DNA from: Achromobacter sp. Root83 | GTDB lineage: Bacteria > Pseudomonadota > Gammaproteobacteria > Burkholderiales > Burkholderiaceae_B | Direction of reading: 5' to 3' | NCBI RefSeq assembly: GCF_001428845.1 | Contig: NZ_LMIU01000023.1 | Location: 310,001-374,000 of the forward strand | DNA: 64,000 nucleotides | Shown: positions 7,466 through 15,820 of the stretch, piece after piece | Layout: each line of letters starts with the position of its first letter | Position numbering within the stretch: position 1 is the stretch's first letter | Position numbers and translations under genes: made by a program | Notes under the pieces: model-generated | Told to the model about the DNA's origin: nothing | Databases searched by the model: none | What the model saw: the letters and a program-made list of their open reading frames with translations, nothing else

Positions 7466-10400
7466 CTAGTCGATCCTTAGCGGGAGGATCAGCGTGAAGG
7501 ACCGCCAGGGCGGCGTCACCGATTCATAGGCCTGCGGCGGCGGCAAGTGCATGTCCGGCAGCGGCGGTTCCGTGACGAGCGCGCCGCCGTGGTCGGCCAT
7601 CGCCTTCTGGATCTGTTCGATCGCGATGCTGGCGCCGTCATGCGCGGCGCGTTCGGCATTCAGCAGCGCGTCGTCGGGCACCGCATGAACGGGCTGGCCG
7701 GTGTCCCAGATCTGTTCGGCGCTCAGCCCGAACCGCACCGTGCAGCCTTCGGGGCCGGCGGCGATGTCGACCGTGAGGCTGGCCTCGTCCGCATTGCGGC
7801 AGCGCAATAGGTAGTCGAGCATCGAGCGCGACGCCGCGCTCAACGATTCCGCGTCGCCGGACACGGTCGGCCCGTCCTTGGACGCCGTATTGTTCTGCAG
7901 CACGATGCGCCGTTGATCACGCGCGGGCAAGGCGGCGATCACGGTGTTCAAGAGGGCGCCCAGTTCGATATCGGTATGCGAAGCCCGCGCGCGGCGCCGC
8001 GATTCGCTGGCGCCGGCCAGGCGTTCGAAAGTGATGTCGGCCTTGCCGATCTCGGCGACGATGCGCTGGCCCAGATCCTGCGCCTGAGCGGCGACCACGT
8101 CGGCCGGCGTGCCCTGCTTGGCGTCGTCGTGCAGCAGCACCGTCTGCGAGGTCAGGCTGCACGCCATCGACAGCGAGGTGCGCGTCTGCCGGGCGACCTC
8201 GGCCACGGTTTCCCTCAAGTAGCGCAGGTCTCGCGCCCAGTCCAGGTCGGCGATATCCGTGAAGAACCAGATGGACATGTCCAGGCTGGAATCGAGGTCG
8301 GTCCGGGTGGCCAGGACGGACCGGGGTTTGCCGCCGCAGCCCCGCAATTCGATGCGCTCGCGCTTCACCGAAAAGCTGGACGTGAGCACCGCCAGCGCGG
8401 CCTCGTCGCCTTCTATGACGAAGCCCGTGATCAATCCGGGTCCTCGGCCGCCGGGCGGGTTTTCCGGCTCGCCGCCCAGCATGTCGGTCGCCACCCGGTT
8501 CATTTCGATGATCGCCCCTTCCCGGCCGACGAAGACCACCGCTTGTTCGGTTTCGGCCATCAGGCTTTGCTTGGTCTGTCTGAGCAGATGCTGGTCCAGC
8601 CCTGCCTCCAGCGACGCGATGATCTCAAGCAGGTCGTCGATGTCGGGGCCCTTGAAGGCATGCGATACCGAGGACTCTACGTCGAGCAGCCAGCGGATGC
8701 GGCCGTTCAGATGGATGGGAACGGTCATCGCCGAGCGCAGCGGCCGACTGGGGCCGGTGTAGCCATGCTGCGCATAGGCGGGGTTGCCGATGTCGTCGAC
8801 CGCCAGCAGGGAGCCTTGCGCCAGCGTGGCGCCCAGCATGCCGCTGCCGGTGGGCTGCTGGTAATTGGCCGGCATGGCGTAGGCGGACGCCAGGCTGTGC
8901 TGCGTCACCACCTCGAAGCGCTCATCCAGCCGGTTCACGCGGAACAGCGCCACGTGGTCCCACGAGAAATGCTGAGCCAGCCTGACGATGATTTCGTCGG
9001 CCGCCTGGCGCAGCGAGGCAGCCGTCATCACAAGCTGCCGCAGGGCGTCCGCGAATTCGGCCCGTTCGTCGTCGCGTTCTTTCTCGAAGCGCATCAGCAC
9101 CGGTTCCAGGTCCAGGGAACGCAGGATATCCAGATGCCGCTCGCCATACGATCCAGGCTCGCGCGAGCACAGGCTCAGGGCGGCGCTGTAGCCGCCGGGA
9201 CGCGTGACCGGCAGCGTCACCGAAGCCTGGATGCCCATGTCCTGGTAGCAGCGCACCACCTCGTTGCCGGGCTCCGGCATGTTCCGCCTGACGAACGCGC
9301 CGATCTCTTCAACCCAGGTCCGGCCCGAATCGAGAAAAGTCCGGATGGTGGGCGGCAGGTCCATCCAGCGCGCCGGCCACAGCTCCACGCCTTCCGGCCG
9401 CACCGCGATCGCGCGAAACAGCGATACGTCGCAGCCGTAGATGCCGAAGACGGCGTGTTCGAAGGGCACCAGGCGCCGGATCTGCTCCAGGATGCGATCG
9501 AGCTTGACCCGCCATCCGCCGATGGAGGGGTCCAGCGCGATGCGCCGGATCTCGTCGCGCGCGGATTCCAGCGTGCGCGACTGGATGACGGCGATCACGC
9601 CCAGCAATTCCCCGTTGGGCGCCGGATCGGGCGTCATGACCAGCTCGAACTGGCGGTCGCCTTCGTCGGGCACGGGGATGGCGATGGTCACCGCCACCAT
9701 CGCGTCGCCCTCCGTGTCCTGCGCGCAGCGCAGGATCGCGCTTTGTACCGGCGGCCCGTCGCTGGAGCGAAAATGCGCCGCCAGCCGGGTGCCGCAGAGT
9801 GTCTCGCGCGACAGCCCGAGCGTGCGGGCCGCTTCGGGATTGGCGAACCGGATGACGCCTTGCAGATCCAGCCGGAACACGGCGTAAGGCGTGCGATCGA
9901 AGCGCTGCGACTCGGCCTGGCGGAATGGGGCGCCGTCGTTCACCAGCACGATGAGTTCGCCGCTATCCAGCGTGGCGATGGGCACCAGTTGCGCCGGCAT
10001 GCGTGCGCCGTCCGTGGCGCGATAGACAACGTCGACCGCGCCGTCGCCCATCCGCAATGGCGCGCGCAGCCCGTATACCTGGCCGACGTGGCGGCCCGCG
10101 ATGTCTTCCGGGTCCAGGGACAGCACGCTGCTGGCCGCCACGATTTCGCCCGACGCATCCTGCAGGATGCAGGGGACGCCAGCCTGGGACAGCACCCGCG
10201 ACACGTCGTCGGCGTCGCCGGACATGGCGAACTCCCGTGCCGTTGGCGCGGCCTCGCGCGGCATGGCCGGAGCCGCCGGGGCGGGGACGCGCGGCTCGCG
10301 GGGCATGGCGGGGACGGCCGGAACGGCGGCGCGGGGCTCGTGGGGCATGGCTGGGGCGGCCGGCGCGGGCGCGCGCGGGCCGTCGTCCCGGGCGGCGGCA

Positions 10401-10480
10401 GCCGCGCGCAGTGCTGGCGCGGCGGGCGTCTGCACGGGGTCCTGGGCCGCTTGATAGGGTTCCGGCCGTCTCTCTGTCAT
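7466..10480 (-). CDS. multi-domain PAS/GAF sensor with degenerate histidine-kinase tail
   Basis: A 1004-residue soluble sensor. Layout by eye: Pro/Ala-rich repeat linker (about 20-80), PAS (95-180), PAS (190-305, RTPYAVFRLDLQGVIRFANP), GAF (325-465), GAF (485-630, containing AMTVPIHLNGRIRWLLDVES), PAS (640-745), then a kinase-like region (750-1004). Where a HisKA helix would read SHELRTPL this protein reads ARQTRTSL, so the phospho-acceptor His is Arg764. The following ATPase-like part lacks clear N and G boxes. It is therefore probably a pseudokinase that signals by conformation or binding. There are no membrane helices, so it senses a cytoplasmic ligand. The start at 10480 has a GGAGG; the operon gap upstream is 22 bases and downstream 36. 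Confidence 0.8.
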   Translation of the reverse strand: MTERRPEPYQAAQDPVQTPAAPALRAAAAARDDGPRAPAPAAPAMPHEPRAAVPAVPAMPREPRVPAPAAPAMPREAAPTAREFAMSGDADDVSRVLSQAGVPCILQDASGEIVAASSVLSLDPEDIAGRHVGQVYGLRAPLRMGDGAVDVVYRATDGARMPAQLVPIATLDSGELIVLVNDGAPFRQAESQRFDRTPYAVFRLDLQGVIRFANPEAARTLGLSRETLCGTRLAAHFRSSDGPPVQSAILRCAQDTEGDAMVAVTIAIPVPDEGDRQFELVMTPDPAPNGELLGVIAVIQSRTLESARDEIRRIALDPSIGGWRVKLDRILEQIRRLVPFEHAVFGIYGCDVSLFRAIAVRPEGVELWPARWMDLPPTIRTFLDSGRTWVEEIGAFVRRNMPEPGNEVVRCYQDMGIQASVTLPVTRPGGYSAALSLCSREPGSYGERHLDILRSLDLEPVLMRFEKERDDERAEFADALRQLVMTAASLRQAADEIIVRLAQHFSWDHVALFRVNRLDERFEVVTQHSLASAYAMPANYQQPTGSGMLGATLAQGSLLAVDDIGNPAYAQHGYTGPSRPLRSAMTVPIHLNGRIRWLLDVESSVSHAFKGPDIDDLLEIIASLEAGLDQHLLRQTKQSLMAETEQAVVFVGREGAIIEMNRVATDMLGGEPENPPGGRGPGLITGFVIEGDEAALAVLTSSFSVKRERIELRGCGGKPRSVLATRTDLDSSLDMSIWFFTDIADLDWARDLRYLRETVAEVARQTRTSLSMACSLTSQTVLLHDDAKQGTPADVVAAQAQDLGQRIVAEIGKADITFERLAGASESRRRARASHTDIELGALLNTVIAALPARDQRRIVLQNNTASKDGPTVSGDAESLSAASRSMLDYLLRCRNADEASLTVDIAAGPEGCTVRFGLSAEQIWDTGQPVHAVPDDALLNAERAAHDGASIAIEQIQKAMADHGGALVTEPPLPDMHLPPPQAYESVTPPWRSFTLILPLRID
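10253..10378. repeat. three tandem 42-bp repeats inside the sensor gene
   Basis: Three imperfect direct copies start at 10253, 10295 and 10337, each beginning CTCG and carrying GGCATGGC. They encode a 14-residue unit of the type PAAPAMPxEPR near residues 35-77 of the sensor protein. The unit preserves frame, so copy number can change without breaking the gene; this is a linker likely to vary between strains. Confidence 0.7.
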
Positions 10481-10502
10481 GTTGAAGCCCTCCAGCCAGG
10501 CA

Positions 10503-12545
10503 TCAGCGTTTGATGAACGCGATGACCTGTTGCTGCGTGCCCTTGTCGTTATCGAATCCGCCATGCGTGCTGGACGCCACGGGCTGGATCCTGGACGCGG
10601 CGGAATGGCTGCCCGCGGGCGAGACATGCACGGCGTCGCAGGGGATGTTGGCCTTGCGGAAGTACTTTTCCATGCCCAGCAGTTCCGTCGTGGTGCCCCC
10701 TTCGAACGACTCGCTCACCAGGTACAGCAGCGAGCGGCGATAGGGTCCGCAGGTGGGGTCGTCTTCCTCCGCGCGATCCGACAGGTGAAACTGCTGATAG
10801 CGCTTCACCCGCGTTTTCAGATGCGGAACAACCAGTGTTTCAAAGGTCTGCAGCCTGACCGCGGGGGCCATGAGGCTCAGCGATTCGAGTTCACCGCCGT
10901 CCGCCACAAGCCGATGCACGAAGTGGCTGGCGACGATGGCACCCGCCGAATGGCCCACGATGTGCAGGCGCACGCGGCCGCGGCTGACGTGCGACTTGAA
11001 GTGCTGGTAGAGCATGATCATGGCGGCCTCGTTGTCGTCACCTTTTCTGGCCGGTTCGCTCATGGCCTCGGCGTTCTGCTTCATCTCGCCCCAGATCACC
11101 GTGCCCGGGCGCGCCAGCCAGCGCTCCAGGCGCTGGTTCCACCAGCGTTCCAGCCGTTCGCCTATGCCGCCTGTGGTCCGGGGCACGCCGCTGGCGGCGT
11201 CGCGGATGATGTTCCGTACCGTGGTGATGAAGTCGGTTTCCCACATCAGGAAGACGGGGAATATCTGATTCTCGTAGAGCAGAGGTATCCATTCGGCGGC
11301 CGCTTCCGCGGCATCGTCCTCGCCCACCAGCCCGCCATGTGCGTAGACGCAGACGTCCATCGGCTTGTCCTTCAATCCCCACTTTTCGCGCGCCGCATTC
11401 ATGTGCACGTCCACGATGGCCCGCAGGTCGTCCGGGGTGGTTCTGAAGGCGCCGCTGCCGCTGAGCTTGCCGTTATTGCCGACGTTGACGATGAAGGGGG
11501 ATATCTCGCGGTCGCGCAGCACCTTGCCCGCGGCCAGCGTGACTTTCTTTCCATCGGTGCGCAGGGTGATGCTGTTGGATATTCTTTCGTGTTCGTGGGT
11601 GACGACGCCAAGCTGGACCACCCAGCAATCCATGGCGTTGCGCATCCAGTCGTCGTAGGTCAGCACGGCCATGCCGTGCGTGCCCCACGCTTCGCCCCAT
11701 GAATTCTGGATCAGGAATCCGTCCTGGGTATATCCCACGATCACGAAGGCGTGGCCCAGCACGGCCGTGTCCTGGCCGGCGGTGGGAATGACCCAGAACG
11801 GCTGGGTGATGGGCGTGGCGGCCGCCTCTTCCGGAGTGAGGCCATGGCCCGCGTCCCAGCCGTCATGGCACCCCGCGCTGGCATAGAGGATGCCAACCTC
11901 GTTGAGCGCCGCATGCATTTCGACGATGCTGCGCGTATCGATGCGGTAGTAGGCGCCCAGCGGCCGCTTGACGGCGTCCAGCCACCAATCGTCTTCCGTG
12001 CGCTTGGCCGCGGGAGGCATTTTCATGCCGGGAAACAAGGCCTGGGCGCAGGCGCCGTGCCGGAACCAGCCCTTCAGCGCGCCGCGCAGGCTGGAGCCGC
12101 TGTCGTCCTCGGAACCTGGAAATTCATCGTAGCGCCGGGCCATGGAATACAGCATGAAGGGCGAGATGGCGGGCCGAGGATCGCGCTCCGACTTGCGCAA
12201 GAGATACTCGACGACGGTGGACAGCGCGAATCCGGTGCAGGCGGATGTCTCCCCCTGATGCTTCACGGTCAGGCCCATCACCGGAACCATTTCCGATTTC
12301 GGGGTAACGGAGATATTTGGGCGGAACAGCATGTCGCGGGCGTCGAAGGCATCCGGCTTGGCGGAACGCTCGAAGGACGCCTCGGATGGCGCGCGCTGCG
12401 ATTCGCGGCGTTTCCTGGTCCGGGGCCGGGCTTGCTTCGCCGGCGGTTCAACGGCGGCCGGCGCGGCCGCTTTCGCGGCTTGCTTTGTCTTTTTCCTGGT
12501 CGTGGACTTCGTGGCCGTGCGCGCCGCCGCTTTCCGGGTTGCCAT
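10503..12545 (-). CDS. papain-like (C1) peptidase fused to an alpha/beta hydrolase
   Basis: A 680-residue protein with two complete hydrolase sites. Residues 1-60 are a Lys/Arg/Ala-rich tail, histone-H1-like in composition. The peptidase (about 65-315) has the papain residues in order: Gln97 (KHQGETSAC), Cys103, His265 (VLGHAFVIVGY) and Asn281 (IQNSWGEAWG). The second half (about 395-680) is an alpha/beta hydrolase with YAHGGL near 402-406 as a likely oxyanion hole, Ser533 in VGHSAGAIVAS as nucleophile and His661 in STHGGFDN as a plausible catalytic His. There is no signal peptide, so it should act in the cytoplasm. It is the first gene of the four-gene operon; the 12545 start follows a GGGGAG. 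Substrates are unknown. Confidence 0.85.
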   Translation of the reverse strand: MATRKAAARTATKSTTRKKTKQAAKAAAPAAVEPPAKQARPRTRKRRESQRAPSEASFERSAKPDAFDARDMLFRPNISVTPKSEMVPVMGLTVKHQGETSACTGFALSTVVEYLLRKSERDPRPAISPFMLYSMARRYDEFPGSEDDSGSSLRGALKGWFRHGACAQALFPGMKMPPAAKRTEDDWWLDAVKRPLGAYYRIDTRSIVEMHAALNEVGILYASAGCHDGWDAGHGLTPEEAAATPITQPFWVIPTAGQDTAVLGHAFVIVGYTQDGFLIQNSWGEAWGTHGMAVLTYDDWMRNAMDCWVVQLGVVTHEHERISNSITLRTDGKKVTLAAGKVLRDREISPFIVNVGNNGKLSGSGAFRTTPDDLRAIVDVHMNAAREKWGLKDKPMDVCVYAHGGLVGEDDAAEAAAEWIPLLYENQIFPVFLMWETDFITTVRNIIRDAASGVPRTTGGIGERLERWWNQRLERWLARPGTVIWGEMKQNAEAMSEPARKGDDNEAAMIMLYQHFKSHVSRGRVRLHIVGHSAGAIVASHFVHRLVADGGELESLSLMAPAVRLQTFETLVVPHLKTRVKRYQQFHLSDRAEEDDPTCGPYRRSLLYLVSESFEGGTTTELLGMEKYFRKANIPCDAVHVSPAGSHSAASRIQPVASSTHGGFDNDKGTQQQVIAFIKR

Positions 12546-12891
12546 GTGGGTCTCCCCTCTTACTGGGTGCTGCTATGACGTCAGCGCCGGGCTGGCGATG
12601 GCCAGGTTCGTGAGCGCGGCTGTCCTTGGGTGGATGCGGCGTTGCGCAGGGCGCGCGCGCCTTCCCCGGTGTCGATATGCTGAAAGATCGTGTTGGCATC
12701 CACTGCGAAATGCGGGTCCGGGCGGTTTCTGCGAAACGCCTCGAGCGCGCCCTCGGCGCTGCTGCCTTCCGTTGCTGGATATATATGCGGACCTCATCCG
12801 GCTTGCTAGTAGCCGAAAGTATTACTCCGTGAATTTGCAATGGTGCTTTCGCATCAAATCGCCAGGGTCCGTCCCCATCCGTTCGGATGAA
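12546..12891. other. upstream region of the CHAT/peptidase operon, no convincing gene
   Basis: A gap of 346 bases ahead of the operon start at 12545. Open frames on both strands here have no recognisable product and look like GC-rich shadows. The stretch 12780-12860 is AT-richer than its surroundings and is the best place for a minus-strand promoter. I could not fix -35 and -10 boxes or a clear operator. Confidence 0.45.
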
Positions 12892-13014
12892 TCAGGCGCC
12901 GTGTCCTGAGTCCAGCGGATAGAGGTTCTTCGCCTCGGGGTAATACACGCCGACCGAGCCCTCCGCGATGTCATGGGCGATTGCCGTCAGGCGCAGCCGG
13001 TTGTCTTCTGTCAT
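12892..13014 (-). CDS. possible 40-residue protein downstream of the ClC gene
   Basis: An ATG at 13014 opens a 40-codon frame (MTEDNRLRLTAIAHDIAEGS..., ending LDSGHGA) that starts 13 bases after the ClC stop on the same strand. A weak GGAAA lies ahead of it. The residue mix is ordinary for a soluble peptide and less skewed than the shadow frames nearby, which is the only support. No family is recognised. It may be a real small gene, a decayed gene end or chance. Confidence 0.35.
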   Translation of the reverse strand: MTEDNRLRLTAIAHDIAEGSVGVYYPEAKNLYPLDSGHGA

Positions 13015-13027
13015 GCAGATTTCCGTA

Positions 13028-14323
13028 TCAGGATACGCGGCGCATGGCGCCGTCGGTAGAGCCGGCGTGGGCCGCGCAGAGGCGGCTGGCCAGCACGGAG
13101 CCGGCCACGGCCACGATGATGGGCACCAGGAATGCCTGATCGACGCGAGTGAATTCAAGGATCAGCACGATGGCCGTCAGCGGCATGCGCATGGACGAAG
13201 CCAGAAAGGCCGCGGCGCCGACGATGGCGAAGGCCCCGGGCGGCGAAGCGGGCCATGCCAGGCTCCACACGCCGCCCAATACGACCGCCAGCGACGCGCC
13301 GATGGCGATGGCGGGAGTGAGCAGGCCGCCCTCCGCGCCCGCGCGCAGCGTGCCGGCGGTGACCGCCACCTTGAAGACCAGCAGCGTGGCCGCCAGCGCG
13401 ATGGTCAGTTCGTTGTCGAAGCTCAATTGGGCGGGGCCCTTGCCGTTGCCCAGCAGCGCGGGCAGATAGATCGCCAGCACGCCAAGTATCGTGAAGTTCA
13501 GCAGACAGGCCACCGGCAGGCGCCAGCCCCGGGCCGCATTGCGCCGCGCGGCGGCGGTCAGGCGCAGGAAGCCGTGGGCGGCGCATCCGAATACCGGCCC
13601 GGCAAGACTGGCCCAGGCGACCAGGCTGACGCTGATTCCCATGGCGGGAACGGTGTACTGGATTTCATTGCCCAAGCCCGCCCAGGCCACGACCGCGCCG
13701 ATGCAGCAGGCGGCCAGCGCCATGGCGGCGGCGGGCCAGGCAAAGGTGCCCAGCAAGACCTCCAGCACGAAGAGCGCCGCGCCCAGCGGCACGTTGTAGA
13801 CCGCCGCCAGGCCAGCGCCCGCGCCGCAGGCCACGATCAGGCGCCGCTGTTCGGGTGGGAGGCGCAGCAGCGAAGCGAATCCGCCGCCGGCCAGCGCGCC
13901 GACTTCGCGCGGCGCGACTTCGCGGCCCAGCGGAGAACCGAGAGCGACGGTGGCGATCTGCAAAATGGCGTGCGCCAGCGTGGTGGCGGGCGGCATGCGC
14001 GACGCCGGATCGCTCACCGCCTGCTTGACGCTGGTCAGAGGGCGGCCGTACCGATAGATCAGCCACCAGCCGCCGCCGGCCGCCAGGCCGCAGAGGACCA
14101 GTGCCAGCACGCGGCGCGATCCGCTTGCCGCCTGGACACCTTGCAGGAAGGATTCGCGGCCGATCGCGGGATCGGCGCCGTAGCCGTAGGCCAGATGCTG
14201 GACCGCGTGCAGCAGCATTCCCAGCAGCATGCCGCCCAGGCCGGCGAACAGGCCGGTCAGGACCGCGGCGGCAAGCAGCCTGGGGCGCAACCACGACGGA
14301 TCATCGGGCGAAGCATCGTTCAT
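13028..14323 (-). CDS. ClC-family chloride channel or H+/Cl- exchanger
   Basis: A 431-residue membrane protein with the repeated hydrophobic helices of the ClC fold. The anion-selectivity signature is present: GSPLGREVAPREVG corresponds to the GREGP-type motif, and GLAAVYNVPLGAALFVLEVL is the conserved segment that follows. GNGKGPAQL and SSMRMPLTAIVLILEF match later ClC motifs. The ATG at 14323 (MNDASPDD) is preferred because upstream in-frame residues are not membrane-like and a GGGGAG precedes it. ClC proteins move chloride, fluoride or similar anions; the subtype is not clear. Nothing nearby fixes a role. Confidence 0.85.
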   Translation of the reverse strand: MNDASPDDPSWLRPRLLAAAVLTGLFAGLGGMLLGMLLHAVQHLAYGYGADPAIGRESFLQGVQAASGSRRVLALVLCGLAAGGGWWLIYRYGRPLTSVKQAVSDPASRMPPATTLAHAILQIATVALGSPLGREVAPREVGALAGGGFASLLRLPPEQRRLIVACGAGAGLAAVYNVPLGAALFVLEVLLGTFAWPAAAMALAACCIGAVVAWAGLGNEIQYTVPAMGISVSLVAWASLAGPVFGCAAHGFLRLTAAARRNAARGWRLPVACLLNFTILGVLAIYLPALLGNGKGPAQLSFDNELTIALAATLLVFKVAVTAGTLRAGAEGGLLTPAIAIGASLAVVLGGVWSLAWPASPPGAFAIVGAAAFLASSMRMPLTAIVLILEFTRVDQAFLVPIIVAVAGSVLASRLCAAHAGSTDGAMRRVS

Positions 14324-14599
14324 ACCAGGATCGGCTCCCCTCATTCGGCGCCGGACGATGCCGGGGCGCGCGGCGATGAGGCAGTGTATGTCGCCCTTCA
14401 CGGCGTTGCGCGCCCACACCCCGCAGACCATACCTATTGGTTAGGCGCTAATCCTCGAATTTCTTGTGAACCGTCAAATTGGCCGAAAATTCGGTCTTAT
14501 TTCAAATAGTATCCAAGTAATTCATTCTATATACTCGCCGTTCTATTCAATGGCGAGAGATGCCGGCCCGCGCGATGGCGACCGGGTCGGCTGGAGAAA
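14324..14599. promoter_or_regulatory. AT-rich promoter region of the lipoprotein operon
   Basis: Positions 14430-14560 are unusually AT-rich for this genome and sit between divergent genes. TATACT at 14530-14535 is a good -10 candidate for the plus-strand lipoprotein operon; no matching -35 hexamer is obvious, so an activator may be needed. A short dyad, CCGAAAATTCGG at 14483-14494, could be its site. Both assignments are by eye only. Confidence 0.4.
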
Positions 14600-15280
14600 A
14601 TGATGTTGAACAAGGTCGTGAAGATCGGGGCGTTGGCAATCATGTCGACGATCATCGCGGGATGCGCCACCGAGCGCTCCCAAGCCTTGGCCGTGCCCGC
14701 GGTGGCGGCGGCCAGCAAGCCGTATGAAGGCGTGCGAAGCCCGATTTCCGTGGGCAAGTTCGACAACCGCACCAACTATCTGCGCGGGGTGTTCTCCGAC
14801 GGCGTGGATCGTCTGGGTGGCCAGGCCAAGACCATCCTGATGAGCCATCTGCAGCGCAGCGGCCGCTTCCAGGTGATGGACCGCGACAATCTGTCCGAGA
14901 TCGCCCAGGAAGCCGCATTCAACAAGAAAGCGGCCCAGATCAAGGGCGCGCGCTATGTGGTCACCGGTGACGTGACCGCCTTTGGCCGCAAGGTGACGGG
15001 CGACCAGCAGCTTTTCGGGATTCTCGGCCGTGGCAAGGAACAGGTGGCCTATGCCAAGGTGGATTTGAACGTGGTGGATGCCACCACGTCGGAAGTGGTC
15101 TATTCCGCCTCGGGCGCCGGCGAATACAGCCTGTCGAACCGCGAAGTGATCGGCTTCGGCGGCACCGCCGGTTACGACTCGACGCTCAACGGCAAGGTCC
15201 TGGACCTGGCTATCCGCGAAGCCGTCGACCGCCTGGTCGACGGTATCGAACAGGGCGCCTGGCAGCCCGCCAAGAATTGA
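14600..15280 (+). CDS. CsgG/HfaB-like outer-membrane lipoprotein
   Basis: A 226-residue lipoprotein. The signal peptide ends in the lipobox IIAGC, so the mature protein would be lipidated on that cysteine. The mature part matches the CsgG family pattern (ISVGKFDNRTNY, LMSHLQRSGRFQVMDRDNL, IKGARYVVTGDVTAF, DLNVVDATTSEVVYSASG). CsgG proteins form outer-membrane secretion pores for curli, but shorter homologues with DUF4810 and DUF799 partners serve another, poorly defined envelope role. The start could be 14600 or the adjacent ATG at 14603; GGAG at 14593-14596 is better spaced for 14603. First gene of a three-gene operon. Confidence 0.85.
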   Translation: MMLNKVVKIGALAIMSTIIAGCATERSQALAVPAVAAASKPYEGVRSPISVGKFDNRTNYLRGVFSDGVDRLGGQAKTILMSHLQRSGRFQVMDRDNLSEIAQEAAFNKKAAQIKGARYVVTGDVTAFGRKVTGDQQLFGILGRGKEQVAYAKVDLNVVDATTSEVVYSASGAGEYSLSNREVIGFGGTAGYDSTLNGKVLDLAIREAVDRLVDGIEQGAWQPAKN

Positions 15281-15292
15281 TAGGGGAATCCC

Positions 15293-15820
15293 ATGTCGAA
15301 TCAACCTGAATGCCGCCCGGCAGCGCTGGCACGCGTGGGCCGCGGTCTGGCGATCGCGGCGCTGGCGGGCCTGTTGTCGGCCTGCGCGCAGCAGCCCAAG
15401 CCCATGTATAGCTGGCAGTCCTACCAGGGCTCGGTCTACACCTACCTCAAGGACGACGGCGCGGACTACGCGACGCAGACCCTGGCCCTGGAAAAGAACA
15501 TCGAGACCGCCCGCGCCTCCAACACCGAACTGCCGCCCGGGTTCCGCGCGCATCTGGGCATGCTGTACATGAAGATGGGCGACGGCGACAAGGGCGTCGA
15601 GCAGATGCAGGGCGAGAAGGTGGCGTTTCCGGAGTCCGCCCCGTTCATGGACTTCCTGCTGCGCAACGCAGGCAAGCCGCAGGCGCAGCAGGCGGTCGCT
15701 CCGCAATCGGCTGTTCAGCCCGCCGTGGGTTCGCCCGCCGCGGGTTCGCCGGCCGCCAAATCGCCCGACGCCGGGCAGGCCGCGCCCGCGCAAGCCGGCA
15801 CATTGAAGAAGGGATCGTGA
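15293..15820 (+). CDS. DUF4810 family lipoprotein
   Basis: A 175-residue lipoprotein with lipobox LLSAC and a mature start QQPKPMYSWQSYQGSVYTYL typical of DUF4810. The central part resembles a short TPR-like helical pair (FRAHLGMLYMKMGDGDKGVEQMQ). The last 40 residues are a Pro/Ala/Ser-rich tail with repeated SPAA units, probably disordered. It starts 12 bases after the CsgG-like gene and its stop overlaps the next start, so all three are co-transcribed. The family always travels with CsgG-like and DUF799 lipoproteins; the function is not established. Confidence 0.85.
   Translation: MSNQPECRPAALARVGRGLAIAALAGLLSACAQQPKPMYSWQSYQGSVYTYLKDDGADYATQTLALEKNIETARASNTELPPGFRAHLGMLYMKMGDGDKGVEQMQGEKVAFPESAPFMDFLLRNAGKPQAQQAVAPQSAVQPAVGSPAAGSPAAKSPDAGQAAPAQAGTLKKGS

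Noticed and set aside
7913-10513. 866-codon plus-strand frame across the sensor gene
   Set aside because: Antisense to a protein with clear PAS and GAF domains; its own translation has no family features.
12448-12840. 130-codon minus-strand frame upstream of the peptidase gene
   Set aside because: Overlaps the true peptidase start in another frame and has no recognisable content.
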